Position numbers and translations under genes: made by a program. Below, piece by piece: positions 1 to 10,300 of a stretch of DNA of 64,000 bases; position 1 is the first letter of the stretch, and the number at the start of each line of letters is the position of its first letter. Under the pieces are notes generated by a model. It made no database searches. It had not been told where the DNA came from and saw only the letters and a program-made list of their open reading frames with translations. Source of the stretch: Phylloscopus collybita (Eukaryota; Chordata; Aves; Passeriformes; Phylloscopidae); the NCBI GenBank assembly GCA_027886175.1, contig JAJNNQ010000009.1, positions 21,983,501-22,047,500 of the forward strand. The letters are read 5' to 3'.

Positions 1-151
1 ATGTGTTGAGGAACATCTCTCTGAGGGTCCTAAAACCCCTCTAACCATGTTCCTCACTCAGAAAATTTTGAGTAGCTCCATGTGCTTGCTAATTTACTCT
101 GGATGGTAAAAGGGAGTTGATAATAAGTCAACTCATTATCAACTGATTTGA

Positions 152-172
152 TAAAGTCAAATCAGTAAAGTC
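152..172 (+). repeat. 21-bp direct repeat, copy 1
   Basis: Exact match to 2462-2482, beginning TAAAGTCAAATCAG. The copy partly overlaps an 8-bp perfect inverted repeat (ACTGATTT at 142-149, AAATCAGT at 159-166, 9-nt loop). The CAGTAAAG core recurs nearby, so this may be a fragment of an unrecognised dispersed repeat or a local duplication. Confidence 0.6.
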
Positions 173-2461
173 TGATGATCAGTAAAGAAGATGCTGCATT
201 TGAATGAGCAGCGTGCAAAATGAGCTGGAAGGTTATTGTAGATACATCCTGGAAGTGGAGAGTCCTGCTCTGGACCAGACTGTGTTTGGAAGAACACCCC
301 CACTTCCAGTCTTGAATGAAGCAGATTCTAAGCAAGTAGCTGAAAAGCAGCCAAAATTGAAAGAATACTAGAGGAGAAATACTGTTTTGAGCTTCTGTGC
401 CACTTCAGCAGAGTAGTGAAGGCTGTTTGTTGTCTGTACATTAAAGAAACAGGATGGTATATTGGCAGGTACACAAACCTATGAGCATCCGCTCCCTATT
501 AATGCACTTTTGCTTTAATGGGCTAAAAAGATCCTTGATAACAGCTAGTGAAAAACCCATTGTCCTGCCACATCCTTTTCCAGGCTTGACCTGTCAAGAG
601 GGTAGAGCTATGCAGCTCTGGGAGCAGAGAGCAGGGTGGAAGAGCCACACATTCCTTCAGAGTACCCTTTAAATTGCTGGTCTGTGCATGTGGACATTTT
701 CCTCTTGCAATCTGGCATACGTTCTATGAAAGGATCTGGAAAATATTGGATTTTGCAATGCTTGGTAGCTAGGAATGCAGAATGAAAGGATACTCTGACA
801 AGTTCACTGGTTCTCTGCTCAGATTTAGTCTTACCTTTACCTTGGTACCTGTTTATTTTGTATTTCTTCACTTTCCTTTCACCACTCCTCCACTTCTTTT
901 TTATATTACTGCTCAATTGTCCACCCAGTTTATGTCTTTTTACCTTGTGTAACTTGTTCTCACTTATCTGTGATCTTTCTCCTTTCACAGGCCTTCTCTC
1001 TGCTTTTCTTTCACAGTGGTTTTCATGGTTTTTTTTTGTGTTGGGCTTTCCATCCAATACTACATATGAACAAGAGGAAGTGAGAAGTACCTGAGATATG
1101 TACTGGACGTGAAAGACACAAGATTATGGCAAGCTGGGACAAAAGAAAGCAGGGTCATGGAGAAAAAAAAATGCTTGTTAAAGAGGAGGCTGGATATAGG
1201 AATTTCCTACACCAGAGGAAAGGCAGGTCTTGATGAGAACAATAAAAAGAAGGAAGGAAATGATTGTTTGGGTGAGTAGGAGAATTGACCGTGGCTGTGG
1301 ATGAAAGAAGAAGCTAAGCCAGGCTCTGTAGCATTAGCAGAGCTATCAGCCTGGGATCTGGAGGCCTCCAGGAGAGGCAGAAGCCAGTCTCAAGGCCAGG
1401 CAGGAAAACATCGCAACTAAAGCCACAGCAGCATTTAAAACAAAAAGATACTGATCAGGGATTTCTTAGGCAGAGAACAGAGAGGATGGTGAACTCCCTC
1501 AAAATTATGGCTTGTAAATGACATTGAATATTTACATGTGCTAATGCATGTGAGCTCTCATTTTAAATCACCTGCACTCTGATTCATTAGGCTTATACCT
1601 CACTAAATAGCAACATATGGTATATCCAGTCCTGGATTTTCAACAGCTTTTAAAATCTAAAAAATTAATTAAATGCAAAGACAGAAAAATAGGAAAATAT
1701 CAAATGGTGCTGAGCTACTGGATGACAATTGGCTGTACTAGCTCTCAAAAACCAATATAAAAGTCCAAAAGAGGGAAAAAATTCTTCACAAAAGGACTTT
1801 ACCTTCTTCCAGGACAGTGTGAGAAGGGATAATCCTGCTTTTCTCCCAGGAAAGAGCAAATTCAGATGATCCATCTACTCCAGTAATTCCCAGAATGGCA
1901 GAGAACATCAATGCCAAGCCTGGCAATATGTTGCTGAGTGAGTGGTACCAGAGAGAAAGTGACTGTGATAGAAGACAGCATGGCCGGGATAAACAAACAG
2001 ATGCTGTCAGCCAAATGCTGAACACTGCAAATATACCACAGCAGATGCCCTGATTAAATAAAATGTGAAGTCACAACATTTGTCTGAGTGGTTGGAAAAA
2101 ATCAACATGCTCTCATGGTCACAGATTCATTGATTTTGCATGAGAATTTAAAATAACTAAAGCTCATTTAAAGAGTCATTTTTCAAAAGTAGGGATTGTC
2201 TGTGTCTTGCTTCCAAGTGGATATTATTACCAGCCTTCTCTCCAAGGTAACTTGCATATCATTGAGAGTAGAACTGTCTCTGAAACGAATTTTATCAAGG
2301 AAGAGAATTCTAAACTCTGATAACCATCTTCTCCACCACTCTCCTCTGCCTTGATAGATGCTGCTTTAAGGGCTCTTCTGTTCACTCAGCTCACCTCTCA
2401 ACTCACCCTTCCACACAGGACAGGCTCAAAATGCACAACCTGCCTTTGTCAGTAAAGGCAG

Positions 2462-2482
2462 TAAAGTCAAATCAGTAAAGTC
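2462..2482 (+). repeat. 21-bp direct repeat, copy 2
   Basis: Exact match to 152-172 about 2.3 kb away. It sits in a small cluster of CAGTAAAG-like words (roughly 2448-2480) that resembles a decayed short tandem array. Confidence 0.6.
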
Positions 2483-4203
2483 AGTTAAAAAATTCTCCAA
2501 ATACTCTCTGGCAAGGTTAATACCTGTTGATAAGCTTTAATACCAACATTTTTATGCCAGAGCTGTCCAGCTCCCAGAGCAGCACCAGGCAGCCATGCTG
2601 CTCTTTGCAACAGTGAGGCCCAGAGTGCAGTTCAGACACTGCAGCTCTGAAATGATCTGGAGGTTAAACAGAGCTGTGCTGGGTGTGCCTACCCCTGGCT
2701 TATGCTTTAGAAGATGAAGGAATTCCAAGTAGAATTTTTATAACAAATACCATACAACCTCAAGTTCTCTGCATGACATTCAGTGATTTCTTAAAGGCAC
2801 AAAAAAAGACAAGCAAACCAAAGAAATGTACAGAAGTCCTTGCGCAAACAACAGGAAAGATACTTAGCCAGAACAGTATGCTTATGGTCCAGCTCAGATT
2901 CCTCTGAGATTGTGCAACATCCCAGAGTATCACCATTATGGTCTGGAGAAAAAAGAAGTACTGCTCAGAGAATTTCAGCTTGGAGTGGTAGATTGTGAAG
3001 GAGAGAAGGAGGCAGAAAAGCCCCAATGCCAGCAGGATAACTTCTTTTCTTAAACAAGCCAGGGGCCTTGCTGGGTTAAGGCACGTTGGTAAAAGCTCAC
3101 AAAGAAAAGATTAATGAGCAAGGTAGAACAGAAATATATGATCCTTGGGTGTTTTACCCATTTGTTCTCTGTGCCACGCTTTTTGGTAAAAGAAATGTTT
3201 TTCAAATGGAGGTTACACATGTTGCTGGAAGCATTGGCTTTGAAGAAAAAGATTGTATTAGCCAGGCTAATACAACCAGAAAGAGTAGGGAGAGCACAAA
3301 GATCTAGAAGTAGTTTTGCTGAGAACTTGGTCTTGAGCACCAGACCTGTTCATTCAGGGAGACACATCATAGTGGCAAAAGCTGTTCCGGACACAGCTTC
3401 CTTGAAGTAAGCTGTTCATGGCTGCTATGGAATAAGATCAGGCCTGCCATAACAGCAGTCAGGCCTTATTAAACATCTGTTCCTGCTACTCAGGAGGCTT
3501 AATTTTAGATGCTAGTTGAAGACAAAAAGAAACTGGAGAGCTCCTTTTTCCAGCAGAGGAAGGTAGAAGGTAGAAGACCAAACCAATTAATATAAGCTGA
3601 ACTCCTAAAAGCCTCTATTTTTCCATTTGTGCACAGCAGCAGAAAGATCCCTGCAAACCAGAGAAGACCCTCTTTCTCTGTTTCTGCTTTCTCCTATTAC
3701 CACCATATTATGCATTTTTCTACAGTTACTTTATTTATGCACACATTTATTTAAGCACAGTCTGCTTTTGGGACAGGCAACTGAACCTGGACAAAGATAT
3801 GCAGTTTGACACCGATACCTGCAACACCCTAGGCTGCAGCCCTGTCTAATACATACAGATATGAGTGTGTTGATAAGGATTGTTGAAGTGTTGCCTTGAA
3901 TTCTTTTTCTGGAAAGAAAAAAGAAGTTAAATTGAGAATTTTGAGAAGAACTTCAAGAAAAAAATCTCCTATTTTTTTGCTGCTACAAATTCCACCACTA
4001 AGTTTCTAGTAATGTTTCTGGTTAGGAGCAACTGAGTGACCTTGGGAAAACCTTGCTGGAGTTTCTAACCTTCTAGTTTTCATATTTTGTCTTCTGCAAT
4101 TGCCAGGGTGGTTGTAATATGGAAAGAAGAACCATTGAAAAACCTGCGACTGATATTCAAGGGGCTTAGAGCAAGCCCTGCAACTCCCTAGGCAGATGGT
4201 GAT

Positions 4204-4224
4204 AAAAAAAAAAAAAAAAAAAAA
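4204..4224 (+). repeat. Poly-A tract (21 A)
   Basis: Uninterrupted run of 21 A followed by GAAGG. It could be a plain homopolymer or the tail of an old retroposed sequence. I see no recognisable element upstream and no flanking target duplication. Confidence 0.9.
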
Positions 4225-6198
4225 GAAGGCAAGCTGGGCTGATGCTAGAAGTGTGTTTCCATGGGAACAAGGAGGCAGGGATGCTGCCTCGTACTTGACC
4301 ACATGAGAAGTTGGTTCAGGATTAGGATTAGAAAAGAAGTGGCCAGATTCCTTCTGCCAGTCAGACTGTCTTTTACACTCCTAAATACATGACAGGGCTC
4401 TTTAAAGAGTTCACTAACTCTATATTCATGTGCCGCTGTGAGGATTTAATAAATTTAAAAAGTTGTGTGTGCTTGACTGTAAGCGTGTAAATAAATAGAA
4501 GTGTATATCAGAGCACATTTCCTTTAATGATCCATGAAAACTGACTGCATAAACAGGAAATGAATGTCCACCCCTCACTTCTAGACAAGGTCTAGGGTAG
4601 TGGTCTTTGTCTTAAATGCTGCTCTGTGTGGTATGATGCTTACCCCAGCCCAATCCAGCTCTTCTAGTTCTCCAAGAGGTGATGTTGAGATCACCAGACA
4701 GGAAAATCGTGCATTTGATATTGCACAGTAATAAAAAAAAGAGAGGTAGGATAATGATTTTAAATTGTTAGTCTCTCACTGCCCCAGGAGAATGAATCTA
4801 ATTGTTGTCTGATAAACATCAATGTTATTTAAATATTACAACAATCAGAAAATAGATTGTTAGCATAAGTATTTCAAAATACACTTATTATTTATCTTTA
4901 AATATTTGAGATTAGATTACCCATTCATCTAGTTTTTGTCTAGTTGCAGTTCTCAGAAAAATCTTTATAAACCTTATATCCTGTTTTTAGGCCCTTTGTT
5001 ACTCCAGCATACTTGAAGCAATAAACAAAGACCAAAAAAAGGGTAGCAAAAAATAAAGACAAATTCCTAGAATGGAAACAGAATTAAATATATGCACTTT
5101 TGTGGTATATTTATCTTTTAAGAGTTGGCAATTTTTGTTGACTATCAAAATAAACAAGATTCAAAATCCCTACCATTGAACTGAGGGGAAATACGGCCCA
5201 ACCTAAGGGCATATTGAAAATCCTGCAGTTTGCTTCTTGTCAAAACTTGTTGACACCTGTCACAAGCTGAAGAAGTGGCCAGTTATGACCCCCTTCAAAA
5301 AAACCTTAGTAGCAGGGGTTAAGGTCTGCACACCTGCATTTCCAGCACACAGATACCATTCTATGCTTGCATAAATCTAAGCAAGTAACTTTGGCTTATC
5401 TTTTGAACACTCGTGAGAGATTTTTAGGATGTGTATTTTAAAAGGCCTGGTAAAAAAAAAAAAAAAGTAAATCTTTCTGTTTCTAGAAACTTCTGTGCTT
5501 AATCTTAGGCTAAAAAGCATCTGAGCTAGGACTACTTGCACCATGTAAGTTAGGCATACAAGTCTCTGCAGGACAGTTGGATTTTTTCCTCAGCATAAAG
5601 AGGAAAAGGGGAAGTATTCACCCATAGTATATATTTTGATATGCCTGCTCTGCTCTTCAAGGAAGGCTAAGGCAGTCCGGCCCTGTGCTGACCCTCACGC
5701 GTTTCCTCAAGGCCAGTGTGGCCCCTCAGCAGCCCGAGGAGATGCTCCGCAGTGCCGTCAGAGGCACCTGCCGTGCTCCGCTCCTGCTGCAGAAGCCCCC
5801 GGCCCTCAGGCAGGTCCGTGAGGGCCGGGCGAGGAGCAGCGCCTTCTCCCGCCGCGGGGATGGAGATTCTCGGCTGCTCCGATAGCAGCATCGATTAATG
5901 GGGTGTTTAAGGCAGCAGCCGCAAACAGCAATTCACCCTGTGCGGCTCGGCGCCCTCCGAGAGCTGAAGGTGGGGGACTGGCTGCGCCCCAAAGCAGGGG
6001 GTGCCTTGCCTTGCCATCGAGTCCCCTCCCTCCTCGGGAGCAGCGGGGCGAGGGGAGCGGCTGTTCCCCGCCAGGGAGTGTTTGCCATCAGCGTCCCCGT
6101 CCCCCAGGCGGGGTGCCCGAGTCCCCCGCCCACCCTCCCCCCCGGTGGCAGCGCCGCCCGCGATGCGATGCTCGCGGCGGGGAGGCGGCGGCGCGGGC

Positions 6199-6206
6199 AT
6201 TTGCAT
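6199..6206 (+). promoter_or_regulatory. POU/octamer motif ATTTGCAT
   Basis: An exact ATTTGCAT octamer stands out as an AT-rich word inside very GC-rich sequence, 33 bp upstream of the AT-rich element at 6240-6249. Octamers at this spacing from a TATA-like element occur in some POU-factor-dependent promoters. Its function here is inferred. Confidence 0.45.
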
Positions 6207-6239
6207 GGGCTGAAGGCAAAGCGGCTTCGCCCGTCTGTT

Positions 6240-6249
6240 TTATTTTTAG
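6240..6249 (-). promoter_or_regulatory. MEF2-consensus / TATA-like element
   Basis: TTATTTTTAG on the + strand reads CTAAAAATAA on the - strand, which fits the MEF2 consensus YTA(A/T)4TAR. It could also act as a weak TATA-like element for a start near 6265-6280. It is the only AT-rich block between about 5900 and 6900 apart from the adjoining octamer. The two readings cannot be separated from sequence alone. Confidence 0.4.
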
Positions 6250-6269
6250 CTGGCAGCTCAGGACAGCGC

Positions 6270-6581
6270 GGCGCAGCTCCGCTCCGCCGGCGGGGCGGGC
6301 GGGGCGGCAGGCGAGGGAGGACCGAGCCGGCAGGGCGGGCGGACGGACGGGCACCGGCGGAGAGAGGTTACCGCAGGCGAGCTGCAGCCAGCCGGGCTGC
6401 GGAGCGCCGCCGCCCCCGGCTCCCGCCCCGGCGGCTGCGAGCAGCGAGAGGCAGGGAGAGGCAGGGAGAGGCAGGCAGCGGCCTCCGGCGTCCCCTCGCT
6501 GCGGCCGCGGTTCACCCCGGGCTGGCGACTCGGTGCCTGGCTTCTCCCCCGCCGCAGCCGCGGCGCGCCGGGGCCCTGCAG
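6270..6581 (+). other. LIMCH1: Putative 5' UTR of LIMCH1 exon 1
   Basis: The GC-rich sequence between the likely start region (about 6270, inferred only from the upstream AT-rich element) and the initiation codon at 6582 contains no ATG, as expected for an efficient leader. It carries three exact tandem copies of GAGAGGCAGG (6446-6475). The 5' boundary is a guess, since no transcript data are available. Confidence 0.45.
6446..6475 (+). repeat. Three tandem copies of a 10-bp unit in the 5' UTR
   Basis: The unit GAGAGGCAGG is repeated three times without mismatch. It is purine-rich on the sense strand within otherwise C+G-mixed sequence. Such short arrays often vary in copy number between individuals or species. 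Confidence 0.85.
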
Positions 6582-6677
6582 ATGGCCAGTCCTGGGCTGG
6601 AGCTGGGAGAGGTTCAGCCTCCTCCCGAGGCCCCCCAGCCTGAGCTGGCCTTCACCGAGGCTCAGAAGTGGATCGAG
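6582..6677 (+). CDS. LIMCH1: LIMCH1 (LIM and calponin homology domains 1), first coding exon, partial
   Basis: This is a 32-codon first exon. It starts MASPGLELGEVQPPPE and ends ELAFTEAQKWIE, then meets a strong GTAAGC donor at 6678 in phase 0. From memory, mammalian LIMCH1 also begins with a Met-Ala, Leu/Glu/Pro-rich leader and then AFSEAQKWIE, where its calponin-homology (CH) domain begins; here only Ser to Thr differs in that block. LIMCH1 binds actin and non-muscle myosin II, promoting stress-fibre contractility; the full protein has an N-terminal CH domain and a C-terminal LIM domain. Start choice: this is the first ATG in the putative leader, with G at +4 but C at -3, so context is moderate. 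The frame stays open upstream to 5898 with an in-frame ATG at 6168, so a longer N-terminus is formally possible but unlikely. The paralogue LMO7 is less likely because its start differs. Only the leader and CH edge are present. Confidence 0.85.
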
Positions 6678-7300
6678 GTAAGCCCGCGGGATGGCAGGGG
6701 TGCGGGCGCCCGACCCCATCGGGGACACCCCGCGGGACAACCCGGTGTCCTTCCCTCCCCCCACCGGTCGCTGTCCCCCCGGGGACTGTGGGCGTTTCAT
6801 TCCACGCTGATCTCTATCCCGGCCTCCCCGCCGCTCTCCCCGGCTTTCCTGGCTGCGGGGAAAGCAGCCGGGGCCGAGCGAGCCACCACTGAGCCCCCGC
6901 GCAGGGTGCGCGCCTTTGGATGGGCCCCCGCCCCCCTTTCCGTCTCTTCCAAACTTAATCTGTTAATCGCATTTCCCCTCCCCGCCCCCGGCGCTGGGAT
7001 GAACGGGATGGCTGTAAACATGAGCCGGGCAGGTGCGCGGACCTACGGAGCGGACGCGGATGCTTCCCCGTCCCCCGCGGGGCTCCCGGGGGCGGCGAGA
7101 GCCCCCGCCCGCCCGCCGGGGCACCTCCGGCCCCGCGCCCCGCCGGCTCCCGCGGCCTCGGGCGGCGGTGGCGGCCGCGCAGGTAGCGCTCCGCAGTGCG
7201 CGGAGGGGCGGGCCGTCACCGCGGCGAGGCCGGGGACAGCCCCGCTGCTCCTGTTCCCGTCCCTCAGCCGACCAAGGAGAGAGATTTAGTCTAGCTGTTC

Positions 7301-10300
7301 GAGCAGGGCAGAAAAAAAAATAGATGTGCTTGCTGTTAGCTCGCGCCGTAAAGATGGGCAGGTGGCGGGTCAAATTTAACAGTTAAATATTTTGGCATGT
7401 GCCAATAGAGACGCTTAAAATAGCTCTCCATCTGATTTCCGGTACAGAACGTGCGTGAAGGTGGCATAAACCCAGATACTAGGGTAGCTGCTCCCTTCAG
7501 CTGCGGGCTTTGGATTTAATCTGCAGCTTTTAGAAAGCCTCAGTGGATTCTCTTTTCTGAAAGTGACTAGGCAAAGGGTTGTAAAAATCGTTGTGACGTT
7601 AAGATTCTGTGAAGCCCTGTGAATTTCAGCCTGTGATGTTTTACTCCAGTATCAACTGGAAGAGTAATGCTGTGTCAGTCTTCAGGGAATTGGCCCTGAC
7701 ATAATGTGAATCTGACTGGTGTAGGACGAGAGGCAGAGGAACCACGATGAATGTGAAAAGAAGGGCTTCTGTGTTAAGGAAAGGTGAGCTTGCAGCTTGG
7801 AAAAGTGAAGTGCACATAAACACCATTTGTCTTGGGAAGATGAATATGGCAGCTTCTGTATAGCTGCCTTTATGACAGAGGACTAAGGGGGGGAGGCACA
7901 TGACTCCATCATACATATGGTATAAAAATACCCTGTGACCATGGGTTCTCCTGACTGCTAATGAAGCCAAGAACTCAATGGTGAAGCAGTTCTGTATAGA
8001 TAACGAAGCTGTCATCAGCCACTCCAGGCATGATAATAATTAAGGGACTCTAAGTCTTCCTGCATTGGAACCTTGTGGGTCAGGCAGGAACTTCTTTCTT
8101 GGGCAGTTTATTCCACAGTTCACTGTGGCAGGGGGTCTCATGCCTGTCTCTTGTGCTACACAGGCCCTGGTGAGCAGAGCAGGAGGGCTCTTTGTCCTCT
8201 ATGCAAATCCAAGAGTTCCATGTGTACAGGGGAAACTGTCAATAACTTCTTGTTCTTCCTCCACTTTTTAAAGCATCATCTGCTTGATGCATGAGTGACA
8301 GAACTGTAATGTACTGTTAATTTTGTAACCATCCCCATGCCTGAGGAGAATGTGTCAGGAGCCTGGAGCATTTCTACGGCTGTGGTGTGAGAAGGAAGCA
8401 TCTGACTTTCCAGCAATGCCCACAGTTGATGCTCCCACTAAGAGAAAGAAGGAAGAAGCTGCCAGTGAAGCAAATGTGGCTTAATTTGCCTAACACATTG
8501 TATTTCCTTTTAATCCCAGTTTAGGTTAAGATCTGGAGCATGAGGGTTATTACCTCTTCCAAAAATCTGGTCAGCATTCACCCGTCTAAATCTGGATGAT
8601 TTGAACTGACTGAACTATGCAGAACTTGATATGCTAGTGCGAAGGTATTGAAAAGCAATGTCAATCTTAAAAAGAAATAAAATAAGAAAAATAGGAAATG
8701 ATCAACATTCAGTGTGCCAAAAGGTATCAACATTCAGTGTGCCAAGCCCTATCAATCTGTGTGAAAAGCAGAAATGGGGGTCATGCTGTGTCTGGCTACT
8801 AAGTCCATCTGCTTCAGCTGGCTCTGTACTTGTCTCTCACCAGTTTATTCTCCGGCCTAGAGATGTTTGCAAATGTCCGGTGTGTTGTGTCTTCCAAGTC
8901 CCTTCTGACTATTTAAAATTACATCTCTCTCAAATGGAAATAAATGGAATTTCTATGATTGCAAGGAAGGCTGTTGAACCTGTAATACAGAGCTAGTAAG
9001 AATGTTAGCAGTGTAAGACAGCTTAAAACCTGTCTTAGGCTGTAAAATAGTGCCATGCAAGGAAACTAAACTAGAAATGGACAGATTGAAAACACTCTCA
9101 GCTTACTGAGCATTTTTATTTCTAATGATTAAATGACTTTCTTGTTTGATTCTCATCTGATTTAAATCCTTGTGTAAGTGCTGTCACTATTGTTGTAGGG
9201 CTGCAGAAATCCACCCTGTGGTCTGCAGTACATTTCTCCTGTGGTGGGACTGGAAGGGGAGGCTTCTCATCTTCTTGCAGATGGGCAGCCAAGACATTAA
9301 GTGATGAATGTTTAGATCTACAGGGATCAAGGAACTTCAGTTCCACTGTTCCAGAGGTCTTAGGGGTCTTGTCTGTATTCCGTCAGTCTGTCATTTTCAC
9401 CAGAGATGGTTTTCTGGGTGCCAGAAGCCTTCTTTTTTCTCTGCCAGCATTACTTTAGTCTGGGTGCTGCAGTGTAGGGTGGTCTAAACTACACTGAAGT
9501 TTTGGTGGATTCTTGTACTAATCCTCTTGCCTCTCCCTGGAGCTCTGACCCAGTAACAGTGAGGTGCTCACCTGAGCAGGGAAAAAGGCCAGAATTCTGA
9601 CTTACTGTTGAGGTTGCTTATATATTTAGCAATCTGTGTTTTGTAAGAGAGTATTTCAAGTGGTGATAGATTTGGTCTCTTTTCTGTGTTGCAGAAGGTG
9701 GGATTTTGGAATTCTGTGGAGTTTTGATCATGAGTCCCTTTGGGTAGGAATCCAGATTCAGGCTTTCTTAATTTTGCGTAAATATCAACTGGCATCCCTC
9801 ATGTAACAGCAAACTAGTCTATTATTTTAGTTTAGCTTGACATGTACAACTTAAGTGAAGAATGTGCTCTTAATGATAAAATGCACCTTATCAGTAGCAC
9901 TCAGAGGAATTAAAATAAAGGCACCGAATGAAAAACCCTGTGAGAGAGCTACATCAGTCTGCATTATTAAAGGTGTGGTATCTCATTTCAATTAATGTGT
10001 CTCAGTTTCACTGAAAGAATATATCAACCTTTTAAAGCCTACTTGTATGCTACAGCAAAATAACAAATCTAATTTAATCTAATGGCCTGTAATCTTACAA
10101 TATCAAGGACCTCTGTATGTGTGTTTAATCTGGAATAGGTGGTGGTTGAAAGAACATCTGTATAAACAGAGTTATTCTTGCTGTAAAGACTCATAGGAGA
10201 ATAGTACAGTAATAAAGTCACATTTAATACTGGTGTAACTCCTAAGGGTATTGTTATCTCCTCATCATGCCTCCTAGCCTTGCCTCATTAATATGCTCTC

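Larger units (their letters stand above)
1..5639. other. Intergenic sequence upstream of LIMCH1
   Basis: AT-rich sequence with stops in all frames at short intervals and no open frame that resembles a known protein. It contains a 21-bp direct repeat (152-172 and 2462-2482), a 21-A tract (4204-4224) and a 15-A tract (5452-5466). In other vertebrates UCHL1 lies upstream of LIMCH1 on the same strand. I see no UCHL1 exon here, so this looks like the spacer between the two genes. That placement rests on known synteny, not on anything visible in this stretch. Confidence 0.7.
5640..7300. promoter_or_regulatory. LIMCH1: CpG island spanning the LIMCH1 promoter and first exon
   Basis: Base composition changes sharply here from AT-rich to strongly GC-rich with dense CpG, and returns to AT-rich after about 7300. 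The densest part is about 5940-7280. Two adjacent GC boxes (GGGGCGGGC at 6292-6300, GGGGCGGC at 6301-6308) lie in it, as do an octamer motif and an AT-rich MEF2/TATA-like element. The island encloses the first coding exon. The GC bias removes stop codons, so long open frames occur on both strands (one runs 5898-7289). These are composition artefacts and not genes. Confidence 0.9.

Noticed and set aside
4315..4332. GGATTAGGATTAG as an interstitial telomere repeat
   Set aside because: Only two imperfect units and not TTAGGG.
5898..7289. 463-codon open frame on the + strand across the CpG island
   Set aside because: Only the 6582-6677 part is protein-like and it ends at a splice donor. The rest is Pro/Arg/Ala-rich sequence produced by GC bias, with equally long frames on the other strand.
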